This document shows positions 10,301 through 17,873 of a DNA stretch of 64,000 bases, in pieces (positions within the stretch are counted from its first letter, which is position 1; each line of letters begins with the position of its first letter). A program made the translations under genes and the position numbers. The notes under the pieces were generated by a model, which was not told where the DNA came from, ran no database searches, and worked only from the letters and a program-made list of their open reading frames with translations. This stretch comes from Chloroflexota bacterium (lineage in GTDB: Bacteria; Chloroflexota; Dehalococcoidia; Bin125): contig VXQZ01000052.1 of NCBI GenBank assembly GCA_009838735.1, forward strand, positions 75,332 through 139,331, written 5' to 3'.

Positions 10301-10831
10301 GCCATGCAGATTCCGAGCCAGTCACCGCCCGTCACGGGTATTCCATCGACGACCAGCGGCGAGCTTACGTTCGCAGCAGGTTTCTTGGGCGGATCATCAT
10401 GGCTCATCAGCCACCTCCGCATTCGTGACCGCGGGGCAGCACCCGTGCGGGCTGACGAGCAGGACACCCGTTCATCGCTGAACATCGGATGCGGAAGGGC
10501 CGGTCTCGATCTCTGGATGTCAGATCTTGACGCAGCGGAATCGACGTTGATTTACGGCGACTCGGTGGCTGTCTCCTGGACCATCGACGGGCGCTCTCGG
10601 TCCGATACCTGGAACGCGTGGACGCAATCGCTCAGTTACGGCATTTCCCCTGTAGACGACCGGGCCTTCTACGAGGCGCTCAAGGGCGCGCGCACGCTGA
10701 CGATCCGGGTCGAATCGGATCCGCCGATCAGCAAGACCTACGAGCTGGCGAAGCACGACTTCTGGGGCACGCCGGTCCAGCCGAATCTCGATGCTTGTGG
10801 CGACGAGCCTGCATCGATTCAGTCTCGATAA
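7331..10831 (+). CDS. Large exported protein with six cysteine-paired repeats
   Basis: This 1166-residue protein has a basic N-terminus and one hydrophobic segment (about 15-33), giving export or a membrane anchor. Six units follow. Each has a central strand carrying one Cys (C179, C417, C573, C727, C891, C1054) and ends in a conserved block of the form 'TPVQxNxDxCG' carrying a second Cys (C281, C510, C666, C824, C989, C1156). The two are 93-102 residues apart, and apart from C18 in the membrane segment there are no other cysteines, so six disulfides are likely. Units 1 and 2 also begin with a roughly 55-residue module ('EVRIAAQRLEDG', 'ELRIRAQVRADE') that recurs in the protein at 11380-13266. 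A GGGAGG site supports the ATG. The family is unknown to me. It is probably cell-surface, in ligand binding or adhesion. Confidence 0.85.
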   Translation: MRIHFKKARLLESRTAICAVVLIAAVITVVAQVLSGQDARSQEPRGDGAAEVRIAAQRLEDGEVRFGLRVRDGSGGWVEPITPRAHRFDPATVSIGRWLVSSPLTLEVDGAARGRLARSDQFEPFAAGETTLVSGLEGWYGDARYSAFHDAGGDLVTSASLYSATVGTPDGELRTTITCQNGEISVSIGGLPGHLSDGALTQRTLVAWSVDHGTQHREHRAVTSRASGPELVESTESRLPRALLGGGSQLALVIGTTPELTTNIDLDALRALPVYDNLRHCGSDGARSGRTELRIRAQVRADERIEFAVQQRIAGGWSDNILPRARVIAAFGEATDWLSSTPVSVRVELNPPQGIILPDTVVRQAPKPITPVMRNGYRTASLAYGVYTQDVEGYYPTKLNSVVVAFSAQGLQLVVGCLGDERRVSLSGAPSDATGDLTLTIDDRQLIAGWSVSRDEDRVSLSPVDSERTIQQLREAQSLSIKVGSDSAAPVSFDLVDLFATPVQANIDQCGNYVDPEWQPVINRLFVENDLGEYYRVSYPEDNDYLRSSQVRVIAIVDTRPPGVDPINLVMTCSSQGLTFHVWGLPELGQTHTLSLHLGDGDWYGEPVSFYSYEDGSTIAEFRIALDRLKQDKMLQFVLVLDRPVRGSFDLTNLLGTPIQTNFDNCGRDYWPPERTYVPVVAAEQQSSRQLRYRAHENEDGTISTSVQLTAIAVLEDERAVLLGAHCLSSSALQLELAVPQILEPGEVEVTLTIDDRPAHTNTWNTATWRASGFLHPPSNAQLMAQLRRASVLTVEVPELLTVPLIFQLSGMFETPVQGNLDECGFYKPGEVRTLPLPLNLYEVQAAYETDRDLGVVRFWERIPRRTMPETSTLEQHHREDVLSIGLAMFCGSYGARLSIYGAGAHVLLGDHVEVEWSADGETTQRDSWNVERSGASVTVSPPRARAIIAMWRQASDLELQLVGASSDIHRFDLEAMFDIPVIDTFDACLAMQIPSQSPPVTGIPSTTSGELTFAAGFLGGSSWLISHLRIRDRGAAPVRADEQDTRSSLNIGCGRAGLDLWMSDLDAAESTLIYGDSVAVSWTIDGRSRSDTWNAWTQSLSYGISPVDDRAFYEALKGARTLTIRVESDPPISKTYELAKHDFWGTPVQPNLDACGDEPASIQSR

Positions 10832-10896
10832 GGCGCGAGCGCATGCGAATGAGGATGTGCAGCTAGACGAAGTCGAGTTGGCGGTAGCGACCGACC

Positions 10897-10971
10897 TGGT
10901 CCCCCCGGAAGGATTCGAACCTCCGCGCGCGGTTTAGGAAACCGGTGCTCTATCCCCTGAGCTACGGGGGG
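10897..10971 (-). tRNA. tRNA-Arg (anticodon CCT)
   Basis: The minus strand folds as a complete cloverleaf. The 7-base acceptor CCCCCCG/CGGGGGG is closed by A73 and an encoded CCA. The D arm has the GCTC/GAGC stem. The anticodon loop TTCCTAA gives anticodon CCT, reading AGG (Arg). The T arm has the TTCGAAT loop. The base pair at the top of the anticodon stem (27-43) is a C-C mismatch. It lies between the two repeat-protein genes on the opposite strand. Confidence 0.95.
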
Positions 10972-11064
10972 TGATTCTGAGTGTATGGCGAGTGGATCGT
11001 TGACCGACGTCCCGGGTTTCCTATTCTGGACACACAGTTCCTCGCGAGTCTCGGAGTCAGTTTC

Positions 11065-11316
11065 ATGCCGCTGTACGAGTATTACTGCCGCCCTTGCAAT
11101 GAGAAGTTCACCAAGCTGCGACCGATGAGCGCCGCGGCGGAGCCGTATGAGTGCCATTGCGGTCATATCGCGCAAAAAGTGCTGACGACAGCGATGGTGA
11201 CGGTTGCCGGGCAGTTCTCGGACATGGAGGCGGCGGAAGCGATGCCGACGGGCGGCGGTTGCGCCTGTGGCCGCGGCTCCTGCGGCTGCGGCGGCGGGGC
11301 CGGCGCACTGAACTAA
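11065..11316 (+). CDS. FmdB-family zinc ribbon protein
   Basis: This 83-residue protein begins 'MPLYEYYCRPCNEKFTKL', the hallmark of the FmdB/CxxC_CxxC_SSSS putative regulatory family. One Cys pair is in 'CRPC' and the next is 'CHCG', forming a zinc ribbon. The C-terminus is a Gly/Cys-rich tail ('GGGCACGRGSCGCGGG') with further metal-binding potential. The ATG at 11065 was preferred over an upstream in-frame start at 10981 because the family always starts at this methionine and a GGAG lies before it. The cellular role is not established for the family. Confidence 0.88.
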   Translation: MPLYEYYCRPCNEKFTKLRPMSAAAEPYECHCGHIAQKVLTTAMVTVAGQFSDMEAAEAMPTGGGCACGRGSCGCGGGAGALN

Positions 11317-11379
11317 GAACGAAGCTCGATTCGCTCCGACGTATTCGATCCTGTTCCCATGTTGTAAGGGGTTTGCCGA

Positions 11380-13266
11380 ATGATGAATCAACGTGTTCGT
11401 GTGCTTAGCGTGGGAACCTTGGTGCTCGGGATTGCCGTCGCTGCAATCTTCTTGAGCGGCGTCATTCCGCTTGATTTCGTGGCTAGTGAACATCACGGCG
11501 AGAGCGAGATCGATGTGCGCATTCAGGCGCGGCAGACCCAGAGCGGGCGAGTCGAAGTCCGCGCGCAATCAAGCGTCGCGGGCAGTGAGTGGACGACCCA
11601 CACTCCGCAGGCCCGGCTCCTGCCGAGTGAAGCTGAGCCCGGACGCTGGTACTCCAGCAGTTCGTTCGCAGTCAGCGTTGCTGTTCCGGTTCCCGATGTC
11701 ACCGATCCAGCCGGATACACCAAGTGGTTCGTCGAACAGGCGATCGCGCGATACGAACGCGACGGACGCGAGGCAATGCTCGCCTACTACAACTCCCCGC
11801 AGAGCATCGACGGCCAGTGGTACATGTTCATCATGGACGAGGACGATGTCGTCGTTGCACACCAGAATCAAGACTTGATCGGTGTGCCGGGTGTGGATGT
11901 CAACGGACCAGACGGTTATCCAGCCGGCCGGATGGTGATCGAGGTCGCCAGCATTGAAGGCTCCTGGGTCGACTACCAGTTTGACAACCTGGCTACAGGC
12001 CGGGCCGAAATAAAGCACTCCTGGATTGTGCGCCACGACGGCCTGATCTTCGGCTCCGGCTGGTACGAGTCTGCGCCGTCGAAGACGGACGACCCGGGGG
12101 GCTACACGAAGTCGTTCGTCGCACGCGCGATTGAGCTGTACGACGTGCTCGGCCGGGACGCATTGATTGAGTACTACAACACTGCCGAGAGCGTCGACGG
12201 ACCCTGGTATGTCTTCGTGATCGGCGAGGACGGGCGCAACGTCGCCCACCAGGTTCGCGACTTCATTGGTCTGGTGGCCGCCGAGGTTGACATTGACGGC
12301 TACCCGGCCGGCGCGATGGTTGTCGCCGTGGCCAGCGAAGAAGGCGCGTGGGTCGATTACTGGTACACCAACCTGGAGACCAATCGCTCGGAGACCAAGC
12401 ACTCCTGGGTGGTCAAGCACGACGGCCTAATCATCGGCTCCGGTTGGTACGAGGAAGGGCCCTCCAAAGAGCATGCGCCGGGCGCCTACACCCAGTCGTA
12501 CGTGCAGCGGGCGCTGGAGCTGTACCGGGTGTTGGGCCGCGATGCCACGTTCGAGTACTACAACTCCCAGGAAAGCATCGACGGCGAATGGTACCTCTTC
12601 ATCCACAACGTGGACGGTACCCGCCTGGTTAACGGCGCCCGTGCCGACCGGCCGGGCTGGCTGGGCAGCAACCTGCACGGCACCGGCGTCGACGTGACGG
12701 GATACGACTACACCGCCGACACGCTGTCGATCGAGACCAGCGGCTGGATCTCATACGTCTTCCCCAATCCCGACGCAGAATTGCAGTACCAGCGCAAACA
12801 CAGCTGGATCGTGCGCCAGGGAGACCTGCTCTTCGGCTCGGGCTGGTACGACCGCAACTACAACCTCGCCGAGCAGGATCCTGCCGGCTACGCCCGGGCT
12901 CTGGTGCAAGATGCAATCGACCGCTACGACGCCGATGGCCGCGAAGCGGTGATTGAGTATCACAACTCCCCACAGAGCGTCGATGGCGAGTGGTACGTGA
13001 GCATCTACGAACTCGACGGCACTCGGCTCGCGCATCCCTACTTGCCGCTCGGAGAGAACGTGCTCGATGGAGGCCCCGATGTCACGGGCCGACACTTCCG
13101 CGAGGAGTTCATTGCGATCGAGGATCGCGGTTGGGTGAGCTACGTGTTCCTCAATCCCGACAGCGGCGAGCAGGAACAGAAGCACACCTGGGTCGTGCGG
13201 CATGGGGACTTGTTCTTCGCTGCAGGCTGGTACGAGGCAGGCGCCTACGAGGCTCCAGAATCCTGA
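11380..13266 (+). CDS. Exported protein with four tandem Cache-like domains
   Basis: This 628-residue protein has an N-terminal hydrophobic signal or anchor segment (about 8-30). Next comes a module at about 44-103 ('EIDVRIQARQTQSG' to 'GRWYSSSSFAVSV') shared with the six-repeat protein at 7331-10831. Four copies of a roughly 120-residue domain follow, at about 109-230, 238-358, 367-490 and 500-619. Each runs from a helix ('GYTKWFVEQAI'), 'YYNSPQSIDGQWY' and a 'VAHQ' strand to a 'KHSWIVRHDGLIFGSGWYE' end. This is the pattern of single Cache extracellular ligand-binding domains. No kinase, methyl-accepting or cyclase output domain is present. It could bind small ligands at the surface and pass them to another protein. 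Copies 3 and 4 are the most diverged. Confidence 0.85.
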   Translation: MMNQRVRVLSVGTLVLGIAVAAIFLSGVIPLDFVASEHHGESEIDVRIQARQTQSGRVEVRAQSSVAGSEWTTHTPQARLLPSEAEPGRWYSSSSFAVSVAVPVPDVTDPAGYTKWFVEQAIARYERDGREAMLAYYNSPQSIDGQWYMFIMDEDDVVVAHQNQDLIGVPGVDVNGPDGYPAGRMVIEVASIEGSWVDYQFDNLATGRAEIKHSWIVRHDGLIFGSGWYESAPSKTDDPGGYTKSFVARAIELYDVLGRDALIEYYNTAESVDGPWYVFVIGEDGRNVAHQVRDFIGLVAAEVDIDGYPAGAMVVAVASEEGAWVDYWYTNLETNRSETKHSWVVKHDGLIIGSGWYEEGPSKEHAPGAYTQSYVQRALELYRVLGRDATFEYYNSQESIDGEWYLFIHNVDGTRLVNGARADRPGWLGSNLHGTGVDVTGYDYTADTLSIETSGWISYVFPNPDAELQYQRKHSWIVRQGDLLFGSGWYDRNYNLAEQDPAGYARALVQDAIDRYDADGREAVIEYHNSPQSVDGEWYVSIYELDGTRLAHPYLPLGENVLDGGPDVTGRHFREEFIAIEDRGWVSYVFLNPDSGEQEQKHTWVVRHGDLFFAAGWYEAGAYEAPES

Positions 13267-13979
13267 GCCGGAGCAAACCAACTACTTCGTCTCCGACGCC
13301 ATAGGTAGATTGCTGATCCAGCGCCAGCTGCGACAACGAACGCCAGCGTCACGCCGCCGATCAGCAGCGTCGTGTCAAAGAAGAACCGCTGGGGAAACAG
13401 CTGGATCAGCCCGTCGCGTGAGCTGAGTTGCCACAGATCGTTGGTGAAGAAGAGCAGGTGAAACTGCCGGAACGCGGAGTCGAATCCGCTGATCCCGATG
13501 ATGCCCAGCACCACAACCAGCAGCGCGACCACTCCGCAGGCGGACAGTGTCGATCTGGCCAGCGCCGACGGCGCTTCTTGGCGTCGCCGCCAAACGATTA
13601 CAGCGACGAAGGCGATGATGAATCCGAGAGCGGCCCAGCCCGCGTCGAATGTGCGAGCCATCAACCGCTTCACGTCGATCATGTGCAGGATCTCGCGCTC
13701 CGTGTAGAAGGGCTCTCCTGCCACATCGACGTCCAGCCGCTCTTCGTCATTGGTCAGATAGTCGCGAGTCTCCTCTGCGACCCGCAGTACTTCCGCCTGT
13801 GACAGACCGGTCCTACCAGTAGCGTCATAACGCTCGAAGCCACGCTCCCACCAGGACGCCGACGTTGTCGCGTATCGCACCGAGAAGGCGACCGGCAGGG
13901 TGAAGAGAGCGATGGCCAATGCAACTTCGGCCAGCATGCGGCAGAGACGGAGCGTGGCGTGTTGAGCGATAGGATTCAT
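13245..13979 (-). CDS. DUF1461/TIGR01906 integral membrane protein
   Basis: This 244-residue membrane protein has four to five hydrophobic segments. The segment 'GISGFDSAFRQFHLLFFTND' followed by 'LIQLFPQRFFFDT' is the characteristic core of the DUF1461 (TIGR01906) family, whose function is unknown. The start is the methionine in 'MNPIAQHATLRL'. The frame stays open much farther upstream, but that part overlaps the mazG gene antisense and is a shadow. The gene is divergent from mazG with 36 bases between starts, and its end overlaps the Cache protein gene by 22 bases. Confidence 0.8.
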   Translation of the reverse strand: MNPIAQHATLRLCRMLAEVALAIALFTLPVAFSVRYATTSASWWERGFERYDATGRTGLSQAEVLRVAEETRDYLTNDEERLDVDVAGEPFYTEREILHMIDVKRLMARTFDAGWAALGFIIAFVAVIVWRRRQEAPSALARSTLSACGVVALLVVVLGIIGISGFDSAFRQFHLLFFTNDLWQLSSRDGLIQLFPQRFFFDTTLLIGGVTLAFVVAAGAGSAIYLWRRRRSSWFAPAQDSGAS

Positions 13980-14015
13980 GTGTCGAGTAGAGCGTACTGA
14001 GCGCTGGAGTCTCCG

Positions 14016-14936
14016 ATGATGAAGCAACTGTCCGGAATCATCGAGGCCGCCGGACTGCAGGACGAATCGACCCTGGTCGTTGCCCGATCCTCGAGCGTGC
14101 CGCCGGTCACGACGGGCGTGCTGCTGCTGCTGATCGATGACGAGTCCGGCCTGCCCAACGCGTTGCGCCATTATCCGCGGGGGCACGGGCTGCGGATCGT
14201 GGACGACAACGACGCCATTAGCCGGACCACCGTCGATGAAGTCGTGGGCGGCGTCTGCCCGGGCATCACCGCGGCGATCCTTGACCCGATCGAGCTGTCC
14301 GATGTCAGGGACGCGCCCGACGGTGTTCGAGGGGTGATGGATCGTCTGCGCGATCCGATCGATGGCTGTCCCTGGGACAACGCCCAGACCCACGAGAGCT
14401 TGCGGCCTCACCTCCTGGAGGAGACGTATGAAGTGCTTGAGGCCATTGCTTCAGGCGACTCGACGGAACTCTGCGAGGAGCTGGGCGATTTGATGATGCA
14501 GGTCGTGCTCCACGCCAAGCTGGCGGAGCAGGCGGGCGACTTCACGCTTGACGACGTGTCGGAGGGCATTCGAGCCAAACTGGTGCGGCGGCATCCGCAT
14601 GTCTTCGGCGACGGCACGGCGGACACGCCGAAGCTGGTCGAGGGCGCCTGGGAACGGCTCAAGGCGCGCGAACGTCCGAATCGAGAATCCGTCCTGGACG
14701 GCGTCCCCAGGGCGCTGCCGGCTCTGGCCCGGGCCCAGTCGATCCTCGGTCGTGCGGAACGCAACGGATATGGCCGCAAGTCAAGCAAGTCGAAGGAGCT
14801 CGGTGAGCGCTTGCTCAATCTGGTGCAGGAGGCGCGGGACGCCGACGTGGCGGCGGAAGACGTACTCCGCGACGCCCTGGATGCGTTCGAACGGGGCATC
14901 CGCCAACAGGAAGCGCAGCAGCGTCCGGAGTCCTAG
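14016..14936 (+). CDS. mazG: MazG nucleoside triphosphate pyrophosphohydrolase
   Basis: The protein hydrolyses (d)NTPs to monophosphate and pyrophosphate and probably cleans the nucleotide pool. The core (about 105-200) has 'CPWDNAQTHESLRPHLLEE' followed by 'EELGDLMMQVVLHA', the Mg-binding EEXXE/EXXD motifs of MazG, and then 'RRHPHVFGD'. The N-terminal 100 residues look like a short, degenerate remnant of the tetrapyrrole-methylase-like domain found fused to MazG in some bacteria. A second alpha-helical half follows the core. Length is 306 residues. The start ATG-ATG is preceded by GGAG. The end overlaps the helicase gene by 4 bases. Confidence 0.92.
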   Translation: MMKQLSGIIEAAGLQDESTLVVARSSSVPPVTTGVLLLLIDDESGLPNALRHYPRGHGLRIVDDNDAISRTTVDEVVGGVCPGITAAILDPIELSDVRDAPDGVRGVMDRLRDPIDGCPWDNAQTHESLRPHLLEETYEVLEAIASGDSTELCEELGDLMMQVVLHAKLAEQAGDFTLDDVSEGIRAKLVRRHPHVFGDGTADTPKLVEGAWERLKARERPNRESVLDGVPRALPALARAQSILGRAERNGYGRKSSKSKELGERLLNLVQEARDADVAAEDVLRDALDAFERGIRQQEAQQRPES

Positions 14937-17215
14937 GCCCGTGTGAGATTGGCCATGGAGGCAAGCAGTCGCTTGACCCCGGTTTCGGCGAATCGCACTG
15001 TTACTTCGGCGTCGCGACCGATGGTTCGGAGTGAGATCACGACTCCGTGGCCAAAGATCTCGTGCGACACTTCGTCACCTTCTTTGAGACCCACCGATGG
15101 CGCGGCCTCCGGTTCTGGATCGAATGAATCGAAGTCGTCCCAGCGCACGGTGCGGTTACGGGCCGGGCGGACATCGGCGCCGACCTGGGCCTGCTGGCGC
15201 TGATGGCGCTGCACCAGGTCCTCGGGGATGTCGGCGAGGAACCTCGACGGTGGATTGTGTCCAGACCGCCCCTGGTATGAACGCCGGAAGGCGTGCAGCA
15301 AATGGAGCTCCCGCATGGCGCGAGTCATGCCGACGTAGCAGAGCCGTCGTTCCTCCTGCAGCTGGACCGGATCGTCAATCGAAAGCTGATGCGGCAGCAG
15401 GTACTCCTCCATGCCGACCATGAATACGACCGGAAACTCCAGTCCCTTGGCCTGATGCAGCGTGATCAGTGTGACGGCATCGGGAGGACCGTCCGGTAGG
15501 TCATCAACATCCGCGACCAGGGCGACGTCCTCGAGGAATGCATCCAGCGCCGCGCCCGGCGCGATCTCGGAGTAGTTCTCGGTCACCGTGATCAGTTCCT
15601 GGACGTTTTCCCAGCGGCTCTCGGCCTCGGTCTCGCTGTCCGACTGCCTGACCAGCCATTCGCGGTAGTGGGTCTTGACCAGGATCGCCCGAAGCGCGTC
15701 CGAGAGCGGCTCCTTCGAGGCTTGCAGGCGGGCGTCCTCAATCAGCGAGACGAACTCGCGAAGCGAACCGGCCGCTCGGCGAGAGACTTCGGGCGGGGTC
15801 AGGTAGCCGCCGAGCGCGTCGCTGTCGAGTCCGGCCGCGGCCTGGGCCGCCTGGTACGGCGAACGGGCATGGGTGGACGCCCAATCGGTCAGCATCTCAA
15901 TCGACTTCGCGCCGACCCCACGGGTCGGCACATTGACGACTCGGGCGAACGCAACGGCGTCCGCCGGATTGCGCACGAGTCGCAGATAGGCCAATAGATC
16001 CCGCACTTCACGGCGGTCGTAGAAGCGCGTGGCGCCGATCAGACGGTAGGGAATCCCGTGCTGGACGAGCGATTCCTCGATTGCCCGTGACTGCGCGTTG
16101 GTCCGATACAGCACGGCAGCGTCGCCGGGCCGAAGGACGCCTTCGCGCACGCCTCTCTCGACATGACTGGAGATGTACTCCGCTTCGTCGGACTCGCTGT
16201 ACGCCTCATGCAGACACGGCAGTGCTCCGCCGCGGTTATCCGTGACCAACCGCCGCTTGATCCGGTCGGCGGCGCGGTCGATCACGGCATTGGCGGCGTC
16301 AAGGATTTGCTGTGTGGATCGGTAGTTGTTGTTGAGCTGGACCTCCGTCGCGTCCTGGTGGTCACGCACGAAGTAGTTGAGATTGCGGATATCGGCCGAA
16401 CGCCAGGAATAGATCGATTGGTCCGGGTCGCCGACAACGGTCAGATTGCCGCTGCCGCCCGACCACGCGCGCGCCAACTGGTACTGAACCGTCGACGTGT
16501 CCTGGAACTCGTCGACCAGCACGTGGTCGAATCGCTCTTCATAGCTGCGCCGAATGTGATCCTGCTCGAACATCTCAAGCGTCTTCAGCAAGAGGTCGTC
16601 GAAGTCGAGCGCCGCAGCGTCTCGGAGCGAAGCTTCGTAGCGTTCCCAGACTCGCGCCGCGATCTCATCGAAGTAGGAGCCGGTTGATGAACTGAAGTCA
16701 GTGAGCGCGTCGCCTTCCGATTTCGCTTTCGAGATCCTGCTCAGCAACGCCCGCGGGGCGTACTGCTTCGGATCGATCTGCAGGTCCTTGAGCGCGCTAC
16801 GCACGACCTGCATCTGATCGTCGCTATCAAAGATGACGAAGTTGCGGGGCACACCGATTTCCTGGCCCTGCGATCGCAGCATGCGCACACAGATGCGGTG
16901 GAAGGTTCCCAGCCAGACCCGATTGCTGTCATCGTCCCCGATCAACGACTCGAGCCTCGATCGCATCTCACGAGCGGCGCGATTAGTGAACGTCACCGCC
17001 AGAATCCGCCATGGCGGAGTGCCTTGCTCGATCAGCCAGGCGATTCGATGCGTGATCACCCTGGTCTTGCCCGAGCCGGGACCGGCAATGACCAGCAACG
17101 GGCCGTGCGGATAGGTCACAGCGTCGCGTTGTGCGTCATTCAGTTGGTCGAGATCGAGCGCGCTGGGCGAACGGGTGGTTCCGGTGCTCGGAAAATCGCT
17201 CATCGTTGCGAGCAT
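14933..17215 (-). CDS. pcrA: UvrD/PcrA superfamily 1 DNA helicase
   Basis: This is a 3'-5' ATP-dependent DNA helicase for nucleotide excision repair, mismatch repair or clearing stalled replication. Motif Q/I is 'LNDAQRDAV' and the Walker A 'GPGSGKTR' (about 45-52). Motif II is 'VLVDEFQDTS', and motifs III-VI are present ('GDPDQSIYSWR', 'TLHQAKGLEFPVVF', 'RLCYVGMTRA'). The C-terminal block 'GDEVSHEIFGHGVV' is the Tudor-like RNA-polymerase-binding tail of PcrA. Length (760) is normal. The first ATG is used; a second ATG four codons on (17203) is also possible. It is divergent from the zinc-ribbon gene across 52 bases. Confidence 0.94.
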   Translation of the reverse strand: MLATMSDFPSTGTTRSPSALDLDQLNDAQRDAVTYPHGPLLVIAGPGSGKTRVITHRIAWLIEQGTPPWRILAVTFTNRAAREMRSRLESLIGDDDSNRVWLGTFHRICVRMLRSQGQEIGVPRNFVIFDSDDQMQVVRSALKDLQIDPKQYAPRALLSRISKAKSEGDALTDFSSSTGSYFDEIAARVWERYEASLRDAAALDFDDLLLKTLEMFEQDHIRRSYEERFDHVLVDEFQDTSTVQYQLARAWSGGSGNLTVVGDPDQSIYSWRSADIRNLNYFVRDHQDATEVQLNNNYRSTQQILDAANAVIDRAADRIKRRLVTDNRGGALPCLHEAYSESDEAEYISSHVERGVREGVLRPGDAAVLYRTNAQSRAIEESLVQHGIPYRLIGATRFYDRREVRDLLAYLRLVRNPADAVAFARVVNVPTRGVGAKSIEMLTDWASTHARSPYQAAQAAAGLDSDALGGYLTPPEVSRRAAGSLREFVSLIEDARLQASKEPLSDALRAILVKTHYREWLVRQSDSETEAESRWENVQELITVTENYSEIAPGAALDAFLEDVALVADVDDLPDGPPDAVTLITLHQAKGLEFPVVFMVGMEEYLLPHQLSIDDPVQLQEERRLCYVGMTRAMRELHLLHAFRRSYQGRSGHNPPSRFLADIPEDLVQRHQRQQAQVGADVRPARNRTVRWDDFDSFDPEPEAAPSVGLKEGDEVSHEIFGHGVVISLRTIGRDAEVTVRFAETGVKRLLASMANLTRA

Positions 17216-17231
17216 ACCGGCGAAATCGACC

Positions 17232-17237
17232 TATAGT
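17232..17237 (+). promoter_or_regulatory. Candidate -10 element (TATAGT)
   Basis: TATAGT lies 30 bases before the zinc-ribbon gene start. It resembles the hexamers before several other genes in this window. No convincing -35 box is seen at 16-18 bases. Confidence 0.3.
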
Positions 17238-17267
17238 GGCGACAGCGGGGTGCAGCAGAGGCGATCC

Positions 17268-17873
17268 ATGCTCGACGGAGTCGGCATTTCCTGGCCGGGT
17301 GGTTCTCCCGAGAACACCGGCCTGATTCTCGCACTGATCGTCGGCGCATATTTTGTGGTGCTGTGGTTCTCAGCGGTCGTCTGGACCGCCAGGGACATTC
17401 ACCAGCGCACCGTCGAGCCGATGGCGCAACTGGTGTTCACGCTGATCGTGCTGATCTTCAACTTCCCCGGACTGGTCGTCTATCGCGTGCTGCGACCGCC
17501 GTTGACCCTGCAGGAAGCCGAGGAGCACCGACTGGAGTCCAGCGCCTTGATGCGCGAACTGGAGCAAAGTCCTCCCTGCTCACGCTGCGGTTACCCGATC
17601 GCCGCCGACTATCTCGCCTGTCCGAAATGTACGATTCAGCTTCGCCTGGCATGCGATCAGTGTGATCGGGTATTGGACCCGGATTGGCGAATTTGCCCGT
17701 GGTGCGTCGCGGAGATCCGCATTCCGTCTGATGACGCTCCGCCGCCGCCGCCGAGCGCCCCGGCCGGAACCCCGCCGCGTGATATCGTCGCCCAAGCCAG
17801 CCGACCTCAGGCTTCTCAGAGCGCATCCGGAGCGACCAGTGTCCAGTCTTCGCGAGTCCCGACTTTCGATTGA
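17268..17873 (+). CDS. Membrane protein with double zinc ribbon
   Basis: This 201-residue protein has two membrane segments near residues 16-38 and 50-72. A cytoplasmic part follows, with two zinc ribbons built from four Cys pairs ('CSRCG', 'CPKC', 'CDQC', 'CPWC'), and a Pro/Ala-rich disordered tail. The ATG at 17268 is chosen over a farther upstream start that would overlap the helicase gene. AGAGGCG lies before it. The gene's last 35 bases overlap the start of the alpha/beta hydrolase gene, implying co-expression. The function is unknown. Such proteins may act as membrane adaptors. Confidence 0.78.
   Translation: MLDGVGISWPGGSPENTGLILALIVGAYFVVLWFSAVVWTARDIHQRTVEPMAQLVFTLIVLIFNFPGLVVYRVLRPPLTLQEAEEHRLESSALMRELEQSPPCSRCGYPIAADYLACPKCTIQLRLACDQCDRVLDPDWRICPWCVAEIRIPSDDAPPPPPSAPAGTPPRDIVAQASRPQASQSASGATSVQSSRVPTFD

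Noticed and set aside
13980-14411. N-terminal extension of the DUF1461 frame
   Set aside because: It covers the mazG gene antisense, and the natural start 'MNPIAQH' lies at 13979.
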